This document shows positions 17,503 through 25,558 of a stretch of DNA of 64,000 nt, in pieces. Each line of letters opens with the position of its first letter. Position 1 is the stretch's first letter. Below the pieces are notes generated by a model, which was not told the origin of the DNA, ran no database searches, and worked only from the letters and a program-made list of their open reading frames with translations. This DNA comes from Amycolatopsis pithecellobii (GTDB lineage: Bacteria > Actinomycetota > Actinomycetes > Mycobacteriales > Pseudonocardiaceae). Both the position numbers and the translations under genes were made by a program. Location: contig NZ_WMBA01000009.1 of the NCBI RefSeq assembly GCF_009707865.1, positions 62,001 to 126,000 on the forward strand, read 5' to 3'.

Positions 17503-17848
17503 TCTGCCCAAACACATGTACCGACTGGGCAAAGTGCTGGAGAAGGAGCACCACACGCTCGCCGAACGCCAGGATGACGGCCACGAGGCCATAGATCAGT
17601 TCGCCCGGCTCGGTGACTACCTCCTGGAGACCGGTGTCAATGTCCTGAGCGAAGTCCCCGAGCTTGACACAAGGAACCTGGAAGACGCCGCGCTGGCCGT
17701 CAGGTCCGTTCTCGCTGATCGACTGCGGGAACCACCATCTCGCGCATACGAGATCCGGCGAAAGGCTCGTACCTGGCGCTTGGGCGGAATCACTGTTTCG
17801 GTTTTCGCCGAGCGACGCGTCCCGGCTGTATCGGAGGGCCAGTCATGA
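17495..17848 (+). CDS. Small helical protein, member 1 of a tandem paralogous pair
   Basis: The product has 117 residues and no recognised domain. I use the GTG at 17495, which has AGGAAGG seven bases upstream and overlaps the end of the GntR gene; an ATG at 17465 is in frame but has no better signal. The core L-x2-RQD-x4-EA-x4-RLG-x2-LL-x2-G-x-N-x-L is shared with the next gene, so the two are tandem paralogues. The sequence predicts a helical bundle and no membrane segment. The four-base overlap with the next gene suggests coupled expression and perhaps a complex. Confidence 0.6.
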   Translation: MIDLPKHMYRLGKVLEKEHHTLAERQDDGHEAIDQFARLGDYLLETGVNVLSEVPELDTRNLEDAALAVRSVLADRLREPPSRAYEIRRKARTWRLGGITVSVFAERRVPAVSEGQS

Positions 17849-18282
17849 CGCTGGAGTTGGAACATCTGGAGACCGTGATCGATACCGTCGTTCTTCCGCT
17901 GACCAAGCGGCAGGACGTTGCCGAGGAGGCGACGACGGATTTACGACGGCTCGGCTGTTTCCTGCTGACGGTGGGTCAGAACATTCTCCGTGCGGGTGGC
18001 TTGAGCCGGACTGACCTCGCAGCGGCCATTGTGACCGTGGAAACGATGATCGAGGGGGAAGCGCCGGACGGGTCGACTCCCGCGTTGAGCCCGATCATTG
18101 ACACTCAGCTCAAGCAGTTGCACGACGTGCGGTCGACCATTGTCGACAGCGCTACGGCGCTCGACCACGGCACACCTCGCTATGCGGCGGTTCTCGCGTC
18201 GTTGGATGGTGTCATCGCCGCAGCGACAGGGTTGCAGGCGCTCTTGGGTTTCGCCCCGGCTCTGATACCCACCGATACCTAA
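17845..18282 (+). CDS. Small helical protein, member 2 of a tandem paralogous pair
   Basis: The product has 145 residues and no recognised domain. Residues 18-50 carry the same spaced pattern as the preceding protein (TKRQD, EEATTDL, RLGCFLL, VGQNIL), followed by a helical C-terminal half ending in a hydrophobic stretch (GLQALLGFAPAL). The ATG overlaps the upstream stop (ATGA). A strong hairpin follows the stop at 18288-18319, so this is the last gene of the operon. The role in the element is unknown. Confidence 0.6.
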   Translation: MTLELEHLETVIDTVVLPLTKRQDVAEEATTDLRRLGCFLLTVGQNILRAGGLSRTDLAAAIVTVETMIEGEAPDGSTPALSPIIDTQLKQLHDVRSTIVDSATALDHGTPRYAAVLASLDGVIAAATGLQALLGFAPALIPTDT

Positions 18283-18287
18283 GGAGA

Positions 18288-18319
18288 CTTCCGGCCCTTC
18301 TCCGATGAAGGGCCGGAAG
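18288..18319 (+). terminator. Hairpin after the small-protein operon
   Basis: A perfect 13-bp stem (CTTCCGGCCCTTC at 18288-18300 and its complement at 18307-18319) with a six-base loop starts six bases after the stop of the last operon gene. There is no T run, which is normal for actinobacterial terminators. Confidence 0.7.
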
Positions 18320-18578
18320 CCCGGGGCCAGCCCGCCGTGTGGGTATTCCGGTGTGAATCGGCGGGCTGACTTCGCCATCCTGGGGCATACCTGACGGGGC
18401 CTCTTTGGACGGTGGCGCCTTGCCGCGTCAGGTCGTTCAGGGCCGCGACCGGCCGCGTTCCGTAACCACGCGCATGTTCTCCGAGTGCCGTTCTGGGCTT
18501 CCCCAAGGGCTGTTATGCCGGGAGCGCCGACAACCCGTCCCACCCGTCACGAGGCGTGTTCGTGCAGGTGGGAAGCCG

Positions 18579-18621
18579 CAGTGGCCCGTCACGCTGGATG
18601 TCTTGGTGTGACGGGCCACTG
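18579..18621 (-). terminator. Hairpin after the FtsK-type transfer operon
   Basis: A perfect 14-bp stem (CAGTGGCCCGTCAC at 18579-18592 and its complement at 18608-18621) has a 15-base loop. It lies just downstream of the minus-strand FtsK-type gene, which ends at 18638, and probably terminates that operon. Confidence 0.65.
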
Positions 18622-18637
18622 TGCCGGGTGAGACGGG

Positions 18638-20767
18638 TCATGGGTCGCCGGAATCCGCGTCCGCGTCGGGCCGGTTTCCGCCCCGCCATGCATCGATCGC
18701 CGATCGAAGGTCGGCCGTGGCGTAGCCGCGTACCTGCCGGGTCATCCCATCGGCGCCCGGGATGCGTCGTCGATCGGGACGGCAGCCGAGGTCACCCATC
18801 TGCCGCCCAAACGCGGTCGGCTCGATTCCGAGCGCCTCGGTCAACTCGGCGGTGGGCACGAACTCCCGCTCGTCGAGGTCATCCCCGAGATAGTCCACAA
18901 CGGACGCGAGCGGCTCCGGTAACGGTTCGGCCGTTTCCCGAGGTGCGGCAGCGCCGAGCGCGCGGGCAGCGGCCGCCTGATCGAGCTGCGGCGGGGGCAT
19001 TTGACCGGCCGCGTGCCCGGACAGGGTTCCGGCTGCCTCGCGGAGTCCCCGGCCTTGTTCGCAGATCGTTCGCCAGTCCTCGTTGGGCATGTAGTAGGTC
19101 CGGACCGTTATCGCGAGCGAGTCGTCCCCGGCGGCCGTGTCGCCGTCCGGGCGGAGGATGCCGACGCCTTTGTGCGACGGCAGGAGGCGGCTGCTGTCGT
19201 AGCCTCGGGTGTTCATTTGTTCGCCGAGCACGATGTTGCTGTCTCGCCAGTCCATCACCCGTAGCGCGAACCGTGATCCGAGCACGGCACGTAGCCCGGA
19301 CGGGATGGTTTTCGAGTCGGGTCGTTGGGTGGCCAGCACGAGCACGATGCCGGCGGCTGGTCCTTTCTTCGCCAGCCAGGTGAGTAGTTCGCCGATGTAC
19401 TCGCCCGCTGTGAGTTTCTTTCCTTGTATGTCAACGGGTGTGCGGTCTTCGAGCGGTACTTGTACTTCGTCGATGAAGATCGCGGTGATGGGCATGTTCA
19501 GGTTCGTGTCGCGGGAGATCGCGGGAGTGATCTTCGATTCCGGGCACACGATGTCGTCGAGGTCGCGCATGCGGCGGTACCGGCCTTGAACCTCGCCGAC
19601 CAGTTCGACAAGCCAGTCCTTGAGCGCGAGGACATGTTCGGGTTCATCGCCGGACATGAACCGGTAGGCGACTTGTCCGGCCGCGTCCCAGTCCTTTCCA
19701 GCCTTGAAATCGGCTACGTACAGCCGCGTCCACGCATCGAGGATCAGCCCGGCAGCAGCCAGCCTGGCGGCGAACGTCTTGCCCTGTCGTGGAATCGCGC
19801 CGACGAGGAGCGATGTCCACACCAGTGGCAAGTCGATTCGTCGATTCCTCGCGTCGCGTCCAAAAGGGACTGGTTGCCATGCGTCCCACTGTTCGACTCC
19901 AAGGAGTGGGGTCGGCAGGGGAGGGGACGAGTACGGGTCCTCGTCCGCGACCCACATTGCGACCCGTCCGGCATGGCCGCGGTTGCCGCGTACCCGCTCG
20001 ACGATCAACTGCACCTCATCGACGGCAAGTGCCGAGGCAAGTGCCTCGCGGTTCTTCACCACGTCGGCGGCTTTGCGGGTAGCGGGCAAGTCCACGGTGA
20101 CCGCCCATCCATCCCCGACACGCGTCGCGCGTTCGACCAGCCGCAGCACCTCGTCCTTGCCGATCAATTTCGCGTCCCGGAACGCATCGACCAGCACTTG
20201 CGGGTCCATCGTCCATGTGAGCGTGCGAGGTCCGGCGAGTGTCGGTTTCCGTCCGGGGCTCCCATCCTTACGCCTGCCCAGGATCGCGAACGTCGCCGAG
20301 ATCACTCCTGCGGCGATCCATAGTGGACGGTAGCCCCATAAGACAACCAAGACTACTCCTGCCACGAGTGCGATGGAGGCAAGCGCAACGGTTACGCGCC
20401 AACGGAACAGCGTCAGTTCACGAATTTCGATAAACTTGTCGGCGAACTTCTCCTGTAACTCGGCGGCTTCTCGGTAGTCCCGCACGGTGACCCAGCGCCG
20501 CCACCCGCGCGCCGCGAGCACCACGCCGCGAACGACCGCGCCGAGGTAACGCCACGGCAGCTTGAGCGTCGCCACAACGAGATCCTTCGAAGCTTGCCGC
20601 GCTTGAGCCCTGTCCCGCAGCACGCGGGGAACTCGGGGTGATCGTTGCCAGCGCCGGACAAGCCGCTCCCATCTCGTGCGCCGACGAGGTTGATGCAACG
20701 TGTCGTCGACCAGTTCGGCGTCATACACCGGCTCGGCCTTCTCGACCGCGCGTTCAGTCGCGTTCAT
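18638..20767 (-). CDS. FtsK/SpoIIIE-type conjugative DNA translocase (TraB/TraSA-like)
   Basis: The 709-residue protein has two membrane segments (about residues 122-165). A motor domain follows with Walker A GAIPRQGKT (323-331) and Walker B AIFIDEVQ (about 429-436), and a C-terminal winged-helix-like region (PTAELTEALGIEPTAFGRQM). In actinomycete elements a single FtsK-like pump moves double-stranded DNA between hyphae, replacing a full type IV secretion system. The ATG at 20767 has GGGAGG upstream and overlaps the end of the DUF2637 gene by 14 bp. It is the last gene of the minus-strand operon starting at 22379. The motor motifs look intact. Confidence 0.92.
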   Translation of the reverse strand: MNATERAVEKAEPVYDAELVDDTLHQPRRRTRWERLVRRWQRSPRVPRVLRDRAQARQASKDLVVATLKLPWRYLGAVVRGVVLAARGWRRWVTVRDYREAAELQEKFADKFIEIRELTLFRWRVTVALASIALVAGVVLVVLWGYRPLWIAAGVISATFAILGRRKDGSPGRKPTLAGPRTLTWTMDPQVLVDAFRDAKLIGKDEVLRLVERATRVGDGWAVTVDLPATRKAADVVKNREALASALAVDEVQLIVERVRGNRGHAGRVAMWVADEDPYSSPPLPTPLLGVEQWDAWQPVPFGRDARNRRIDLPLVWTSLLVGAIPRQGKTFAARLAAAGLILDAWTRLYVADFKAGKDWDAAGQVAYRFMSGDEPEHVLALKDWLVELVGEVQGRYRRMRDLDDIVCPESKITPAISRDTNLNMPITAIFIDEVQVPLEDRTPVDIQGKKLTAGEYIGELLTWLAKKGPAAGIVLVLATQRPDSKTIPSGLRAVLGSRFALRVMDWRDSNIVLGEQMNTRGYDSSRLLPSHKGVGILRPDGDTAAGDDSLAITVRTYYMPNEDWRTICEQGRGLREAAGTLSGHAAGQMPPPQLDQAAAARALGAAAPRETAEPLPEPLASVVDYLGDDLDEREFVPTAELTEALGIEPTAFGRQMGDLGCRPDRRRIPGADGMTRQVRGYATADLRSAIDAWRGGNRPDADADSGDP

Positions 20768-21455
20768 GAACGACCTCCCGAAGTTCGGCCGCAAGCCGTG
20801 AAGACAGGCCACGTGAACAGGAGGTCACCTCACGGACCCAGGCGGGCGTGATCTTCACATCCGGTGTCCAAGCCCGTCCCGCCTCGGCAAGGTAGTCCTC
20901 GAACGACTTCCGCGGCATTGGCTGTCGCGGTTCATGAACGGCGGGCTCCGACGACACCACAACGGCTGCCTCGGTGAGCTTGTCCCGCAGATCGGTGATC
21001 GCCTCGGCCGCAGCGAACACGACCAACGGCGGCACCGAATGCAGCACCACGCCCGAGAGTGACCCGGCCGCATACGAAGACCACGTGTTCATCACGTACG
21101 TTGCCGCGATGGTCAGCCACTTGGCGCACCGCACCCACCGTCCTGTTTGGACCCGGTACCGGGCGGTGACTTGCTCGGCGCGGAGAACAGCAAGCAGCAC
21201 AAGCGAAACGGTGGGGTCGAGTAGCCACGCTGTCAGCCACGGCAGCGACCACGGCGCCGAATCCGCTGCTGCGAAGTGCTGAACGTTGGCCATCGTGAAC
21301 GCCAGTCCGAGCCCGATTCCGGTCCAGCACAACCGGTCCACTTGCGTCCGGACTCGCTCGACGTACAGGGCAGCCACATCCGGACGGGCACGATGTCGAC
21401 GAACCTCTGCCGCCTCGGCGGCTTCTTGGGCGAGCTGTTGCGCACGCGTGGTCAT
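20754..21455 (-). CDS. DUF2637 membrane protein
   Basis: The 233-residue protein has an N-terminal helical region rich in alanine and arginine and four or five hydrophobic segments in the middle (IGLGLAFTMANVQHF, LTAWLLDPTVSLVLLAVL, WLTIAATYVMNTWSSYAAG, GVVLHSVPPLVVFAAAEA). A soluble tail ends it. DUF2637 proteins sit next to FtsK-type translocases in most actinomycete integrative elements and are thought to help transfer or spreading; the exact role is not established. The ATG at 21455 has GAGGAGG upstream and overlaps the preceding stop (ATGA). The degenerate element to the left encodes a truncated relative at 4660-5472. Confidence 0.88.
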   Translation of the reverse strand: MTTRAQQLAQEAAEAAEVRRHRARPDVAALYVERVRTQVDRLCWTGIGLGLAFTMANVQHFAAADSAPWSLPWLTAWLLDPTVSLVLLAVLRAEQVTARYRVQTGRWVRCAKWLTIAATYVMNTWSSYAAGSLSGVVLHSVPPLVVFAAAEAITDLRDKLTEAAVVVSSEPAVHEPRQPMPRKSFEDYLAEAGRAWTPDVKITPAWVREVTSCSRGLSSRLAAELREVVHERD

Positions 21456-21766
21456 CGCCGCCTCCTCGTGGTGCCCAACTCCGTCACCGTCAAAGCCCGG
21501 GTGAGGACATAGGCGGCTACCAGGTCGGGAAGCGCGAGCACCCCGAGCCGCAACGTCAGGTCCGCCGTGTGCGTGACGACGAGCCACTGAACGCCGACCA
21601 TGCCCGCCGCCACCAACAGCACCCGACCGGCCAGCGACACCACACGAGCACTCGCCCGCGCGGTCTCGGCCGCCCGGCGAGCCCGACGAGCACCAGACCG
21701 CCACACCACTACAAGCGCCAGCAGTCCACCGACACCGATCGCGACCTCTGTAGGCGTCACGTTCAC
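21452..21766 (-). CDS. Small membrane protein of the transfer operon
   Basis: The 104-residue product has one clear N-terminal membrane segment (VAIGVGGLLALVVVW), a basic alanine-rich helix (ARRARRAAETARASARV) and two further hydrophobic stretches (LLVAAGMVGVQWLVV and LALPDLVAAYVLTRAL). The GTG start overlaps the whiB-like stop (GTGA), and its TGA overlaps the DUF2637 ATG. Such small membrane proteins are frequent between WhiB and DUF2637 genes in related elements and may be Spd-like (spread) proteins; that assignment is inference. Confidence 0.7.
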   Translation of the reverse strand: MNVTPTEVAIGVGGLLALVVVWRSGARRARRAAETARASARVVSLAGRVLLVAAGMVGVQWLVVTHTADLTLRLGVLALPDLVAAYVLTRALTVTELGTTRRRR

Positions 21767-22104
21767 CGCGCACCCCCTTCCGGCCGATTCCGGCGCCAAC
21801 GCCAAAGTCGGTGCACTGCGCGCCGGTCGGTGTCGGCCAAGGCGCCCCACACGCCGACGGTGTGCTCACCGGCCGTGCGCAATTCGAGTTCCAGGCACTC
21901 ATCGATCACGGGGCAGCCCGCGCACATCCACGCGGCCAACTCCCGGTCTGGCACGTCCTCCCCGGACAGTTCGGGTATCTCGTCCCGATCGAACATCCAG
22001 AAGCACAAGCCCTCACGGGTAACCACGTCGGCGAGCACTTCGTCCGGTACGGGGGCCAGGCGGTCAAGCCGCTTGGCGATCTCGGCGTAATCGTCGGGGG
22101 TCAT
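21763..22104 (-). CDS. WhiB-family iron-sulfur regulator
   Basis: The 113-residue protein carries the WhiB cysteine set: C34, C61, C64 and C70 (the last three as C-x2-C-x5-C). It also has the turn GVWGAL at residues 84-89, where most family members have GVWGG. WhiB proteins bind a [4Fe-4S] cluster and act as sigma-factor-associated regulators restricted to actinobacteria and their phages. It is encoded within the transfer operon, overlapping the excisionase-like gene upstream by four bases and the membrane-protein gene downstream. A role in controlling transfer is plausible but unproven. Confidence 0.9.
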   Translation of the reverse strand: MTPDDYAEIAKRLDRLAPVPDEVLADVVTREGLCFWMFDRDEIPELSGEDVPDRELAAWMCAGCPVIDECLELELRTAGEHTVGVWGALADTDRRAVHRLWRWRRNRPEGGAR

Positions 22105-22379
22105 GCCGCACCCCCGGTCAGGCGTTCGACCTCGCGCGCGGTGCGACGCTCGGCAGCCAGCCGCGCGACATCGACACACCCGCCCGACTCGGCAGCCTCG
22201 TTGATCAGCTTCTTCAGAGCGGCGGCCGGTACGACGTATCGAGTGCGGACCCGGACTGCCGGGAACGCGTCATCACGGATCGCTCGGTAGAGGGTGGCGG
22301 CGTCGACACGCAGAATGCGCGCCGCTTCCTTGACTGTGTAGAACGCCGGTCGCCCGGCGTCGGGCATAGCGGTACTCAT
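22101..22379 (-). CDS. Excisionase-like helix-turn-helix protein
   Basis: The 92-residue protein has an AlpA/MerR-type winged helix (YTVKEAARILRVDAATLYRAIRDDAF, residues 14-39, split here only for description) and a wing with TRYVVPAAALKKL. It is the first gene of the minus-strand transfer operon, preceded by the operator palindrome at 22408-22433, and it overlaps the whiB-like ATG (ATGA). Usually the excisionase sits beside the integrase. Here it is 3 kb away, so it could be either the directionality factor or an operon regulator. Confidence 0.8.
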   Translation of the reverse strand: MSTAMPDAGRPAFYTVKEAARILRVDAATLYRAIRDDAFPAVRVRTRYVVPAAALKKLINEAAESGGCVDVARLAAERRTAREVERLTGGAA

Positions 22380-22407
22380 CGAAGAATTCCTTTGATCAGA
22401 AGAGCCT

Positions 22408-22433
22408 ATATCGGCTAAATAATGAGCCGATAT
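22408..22433. promoter_or_regulatory. Operator-like palindrome between divergent regulators
   Basis: A perfect 9-bp inverted repeat (ATATCGGCT at 22408-22416 and AGCCGATAT at 22425-22433) has an eight-base AT-rich spacer, 29 bp upstream of the transfer operon. A related half site, ATCTCGGCT, occurs at 22512-22520 just before the XRE gene. The divergent position suggests that the XRE protein at 22545 or the excisionase-like protein binds here. Confidence 0.6.
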
Positions 22434-22544
22434 CAGCGCAAATTGGCATATGAAAGGTCCAAAAGCGCGACGCTGCGTGCTGGCTGCGCCGCGGAAAGCG
22501 ATTAGGCGCTAATCTCGGCTCCTAGGCGGAGCACGGAGGAATAG

Positions 22545-22934
22545 GTGACGGAGAATTGGGCGGCGGTCTCGAAGGCCATCAACGAGCGCGTTGCCGAGCT
22601 CGGATGGAAGCAGCGAGAGCTTGCCGAGTATTCGCACGTCTCGCAGGCCATCGTTCGGGAGATCCAGCACCACACCGTGGAACGTCAGCGCAGCGCGCGA
22701 ACGCTCGAAGCCCTGTCGCTTGCGCTCGGCTGGCACCGCGGCCATCTCGCCGCCGTGCTGCATGGGCGTAAACCCCTTGCACCAGGCCAAACCGGCGACG
22801 AACCGATCGATCAGATCAACTCGCGGCTCGGCGCCATCGAAGATCGCCTGAGCGAGATCACCGACCGCCTCGACACGATCAGCGAGAGGCTGACGATCTT
22901 GGCCCGAGCGAACGGCCGGCCGGGCGGGGGATAG
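22545..22934 (+). CDS. XRE-family regulator with C-terminal coiled coil
   Basis: The 129-residue protein has an N-terminal helix-turn-helix (RVAELGWKQRELAEYSHVSQ, then AIVREIQHH). A coiled coil of heptad-like repeats follows (RLGAIEDRLSEITDRLDTIS), probably for oligomerisation. The GTG at 22545 is preceded by GGAGGA four bases away. The gene is divergent from the transfer operon and shares a regulatory region with an operator palindrome, so it is a good candidate for the element's repressor. No effector domain is present. Confidence 0.82.
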   Translation: MTENWAAVSKAINERVAELGWKQRELAEYSHVSQAIVREIQHHTVERQRSARTLEALSLALGWHRGHLAAVLHGRKPLAPGQTGDEPIDQINSRLGAIEDRLSEITDRLDTISERLTILARANGRPGGG

Positions 22935-23033
22935 GCGCTGGATGACTTCCCGCCGCTGCGGTGCTGGTGCGTTGATTCCGTTTCCGTCCATGCTCCAAGG
23001 AAACGGCAGATCAAGCCTTTTCCGCAGGTGGCT

Positions 23034-23068
23034 CGGGTTAACTCGGTTACCATTAACTCCAATTAACT
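23034..23068 (+). promoter_or_regulatory. TTAAC repeat cluster before the XRE-TPR gene
   Basis: Within 35 bp there are three copies of TTAACT or TTAAC, with partial dyad symmetry, in an AT-rich patch 35-70 bp upstream of the XRE-TPR start. This is the most AT-rich spot in the gap between the two regulators and probably covers the promoter or an operator. Confidence 0.4.
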
Positions 23069-23102
23069 TCGCAGTTCAGCACGGTTATTCAGGGGCTGGC
23101 TG

Positions 23103-24236
23103 ATGGCTGCCACAAAGCTGCAAGCGACTCGGAAACTGCTCGGGTACAAAGCCGAGGACGTCATCCGGCAGCTGACCGCGCGCGCCGACCAACTGAACAT
23201 CCCTGTCATGACGCGAACGAGCTTGAAGACGAAGCTGTCTGAGTGGGAGAACGGGCATTCAGCGGTCAGCGAGCCGTACCAAAAGCTGTTCCGGGACGTC
23301 TATGGCCGGACCAACGAGGAACTCGGCTTCCCACCCGAACTTGAAGACGGCGACGCGGCGGAACTGCGCGCCCGCCTTGCTGTTGCCCGCAGTGTCGACG
23401 CTGAGACGATCGAGCGTTTTCGTCAGCAAGTTGACGATGCCCGCCACGTCGACCGCAAGTACGGCGGCGTCATTCTCCTCGACCAACTCCGCAGCCTGAT
23501 CAAACAGCTCGAACAGCTTCTCGGCTACAGCACGGTTCATGAACACCGCGCCGCACTGTCACGCGTGCTCACCGAAGCGTCCACTTTGGCCGGATGGATC
23601 TCGCTCGACCGCAACGCCATCGTGCAAGCCTGGAACCACTACGAACGCGCCAAATCCGCCGCACGCGAAGCAAACGATCAGCCCGCACTCGCCCACGCCA
23701 CCGCTGAGCAAGCGTTCGTGTTGGTCGACCTCGGCGAGAACATTCAAGCCGCCGAACAGCTCGCCCACGCCCGCGCGGTTGGTTTAGGTGCTGTGCCGCC
23801 TCTCCTGCAGTCCTGGCTGGCCGCTGCCTACGGTGAAGGGAACGCAGTTGTCGGCCAACGCGACGAAGCGTTGCGCGCGTTCGATGATGCCGTCGACGGG
23901 TTGCCGGCTGATCCCGTCGACCCGGCCCTGCCGTTCCTGTTCCTCGGTGACTCACACCTCGACCGCTGGCGCGGCAACGCTCTCGCTCGGCTCGGAGACC
24001 CGGACGCGATTGACCAGCTCACAGAAGCGTTGCCGCGCCTGCCTGCCGCGTTCGTCCGCGCGAAGGTAGGCATGCTGGTCGACCTCGCGTACGCGCACGG
24101 CGCCGCAGACGACAGAGACGGCGCGCTGCGCTACTCGCGCGAGGCGCGCCGCCTCGGGATGCAGATCAAGTCAGACCGACATCTGCGCCGCCTGCAAGGC
24201 CTGGTCCTGCCCGGCGGGCCGTCAAGCCTCACGTGA
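23103..24236 (+). CDS. XRE-type regulator with TPR-like sensor domain
   Basis: This 377-residue protein has an N-terminal DNA-binding region (LGYKAEDVIRQLTARADQLN, then TSLKTKLSEWENGHSAVSEP) and a long helical TPR-like C-terminal domain (about 110-370) with repeats such as AEQAFVLVDLGENIQAAEQL and HLDRWRGNALARLGDPDAID. Proteins of this build act in peptide- or signal-responsive regulation in actinomycete elements. The same C-terminal signature occurs in the broken paralogue at 15433-16649, so the element once carried two. The last 15 bases overlap the convergent Nudix gene. Confidence 0.82.
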   Translation: MAATKLQATRKLLGYKAEDVIRQLTARADQLNIPVMTRTSLKTKLSEWENGHSAVSEPYQKLFRDVYGRTNEELGFPPELEDGDAAELRARLAVARSVDAETIERFRQQVDDARHVDRKYGGVILLDQLRSLIKQLEQLLGYSTVHEHRAALSRVLTEASTLAGWISLDRNAIVQAWNHYERAKSAAREANDQPALAHATAEQAFVLVDLGENIQAAEQLAHARAVGLGAVPPLLQSWLAAAYGEGNAVVGQRDEALRAFDDAVDGLPADPVDPALPFLFLGDSHLDRWRGNALARLGDPDAIDQLTEALPRLPAAFVRAKVGMLVDLAYAHGAADDRDGALRYSREARRLGMQIKSDRHLRRLQGLVLPGGPSSLT

Positions 24237-24770
24237 GGCCAGGTAATACAGCAGCGCAACCAGGGTGCCGGACCCGAGCAACTCCTGACGCTGGGCCAGC
24301 TCCGTGACGCGCGACAGCGGCACCCACTCGACCCGGCCCACCTCCTCAGTGTCAGTCGGGTCACCAATGTGCTTCGCCTCGCGCCATAAGTACACGTCAA
24401 CCGGAGCCGTCACCTGCCCAGGCAACGGCTCGAAGCTGACCAGATGCTGCGCCTCACCGACCGGCTCCCAACCGCTCTCCTCAGCCGCCTCACGCGCCGC
24501 CGTCGCCGCCGCGTTCTCGCCGTCGTCGACCATCCCACCAAGCAGCTCATACCCCCACTGCTCCGTGGCAAAGCGATAGCGCCACAACATCAACGCATGG
24601 TCCCGCTCATTCACAATCAACGCGATCGCGATCCGCGCCAGATGAACGACGTGGTAATCCCAGCGCTGCCCGTTCGGTGCCTCGACGTCTGTCAGCCCGA
24701 CCTTGACCCACCTGTTGTCGTAGACCAGCCGCTCCCCGAACGTCCGCCACGACCCATGCTCCTCAGCCAC
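24222..24770 (-). CDS. Nudix hydrolase, possibly a Pif-like immunity protein
   Basis: The 182-residue protein contains a full Nudix box: G79-x5-E85-x7-R93-E94-x2-E97-E98-x-G100-W101. It can therefore coordinate a divalent metal and hydrolyse a nucleoside diphosphate linked to another group. GTG 24770 is used; an in-frame TTG at 24800 would add ten basic residues. A Nudix motif protein, Pif, confers transfer immunity in the element pSAM2, so this gene may exclude a second incoming copy. That role is by analogy only; a house-cleaning or ADP-ribose hydrolase is equally possible from sequence. Confidence 0.85.
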   Translation of the reverse strand: MAEEHGSWRTFGERLVYDNRWVKVGLTDVEAPNGQRWDYHVVHLARIAIALIVNERDHALMLWRYRFATEQWGYELLGGMVDDGENAAATAAREAAEESGWEPVGEAQHLVSFEPLPGQVTAPVDVYLWREAKHIGDPTDTEEVGRVEWVPLSRVTELAQRQELLGSGTLVALLYYLASREA

Positions 24771-24830
24771 GGGTGGAAGCGTACGACGGGCCGCGCGCAA
24801 GAGTTGCTATGCCTAGGACAGCGGGCAAGC

Positions 24831-25558
24831 TCACGAAACAGGCGGTGCAGAATCGAGCATCTGTGCTTCCCAACCCTGCCAATCGAGCATCTTGCCAGAT
24901 GCGACGAGTGTCACAGCCTTGAGAGCGGCAGCACGTATGAACGCGTCCAAGTTATTTACGAATTGCTTCACGCTCTCGGGTCGTTTTCCATCGCGCATCC
25001 GTAGGACCTTCACATCGAGGGCTCCTCCGTGAGCTACGGCGCTTCTTGCGTCGTAGGCTGATTGAATAAAGCGACGTATCTGTGGCTTGTCGGGATCGTC
25101 GGAAAACAAGGCCGCGCGCTGGGATGCGCGATGTCGCAATTCGCTTCTATCCTTGGGTTGATCGTTCAGATAAAGGGCTTCCGCTGCTATGACAAGGTCC
25201 ACCAGCTGATCTTCTGGTTCTGTGCGTAGCGGGCTGTCTCGAATCCGGCGCAGTGCTGTCTTGAGTGCCTGACTTCTCTTGGTGTTCAAACGTTGAAGTG
25301 CATTGAATAGGGAGCCTAATTCATTAATATTACCGATCTCGATGGTCCTTGTATCATCGCTGAATGGTAGCGTGACTCCGGTTCGAAATAGTCCGGTCGC
25401 GACCGAGTGTAGGATCGAGTTATTCCCCTGGCGACAAGGAAGGGTGCACCATATGCCTCCTTGCAGGCGGTCAGTGCGGCCGTAGTGAAACTTAGGAAAG
25501 CCTCGTGCAGCGCCTTTCGCTCGTCGCCTTCGTTTTCGGTACCTTCACGTTCTGTCAT
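24831..25558 (-). pseudogene. Apea/HEPN-like protein gene, frameshifted, coupled to int
   Basis: ATG 25558 overlaps the integrase stop (ATGA) and opens a frame of 80 codons (MTEREGTENEGDERKALHEA...). A second frame, open from 25544 to the stop at 24831, carries the recognisable part: SVATGLFRTGVTLP, then QLVDLVIAAEALYL, LRHRASQRAALF and SAYDARSAVAHG. This resembles the C-terminal Apea-like HEPN domain, with the R-x4-6-H type signature (RSAVAH). The shift must lie between about 25430 and 25500. HEPN domains are RNase-like and frequent in phage defence. As sequenced, only a truncated product could be made unless recoding occurs. Confidence 0.6.

Larger units (their letters stand above)
18283..18637. 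other. Convergent intergenic region with two hairpins
   Basis: This 355-bp gap lies between the end of the plus-strand small-protein operon and the end of the minus-strand FtsK-type gene. It contains a hairpin at each side, listed separately. I see no credible gene between them; the frames that cross it lack ribosome-binding sites. Confidence 0.65.
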
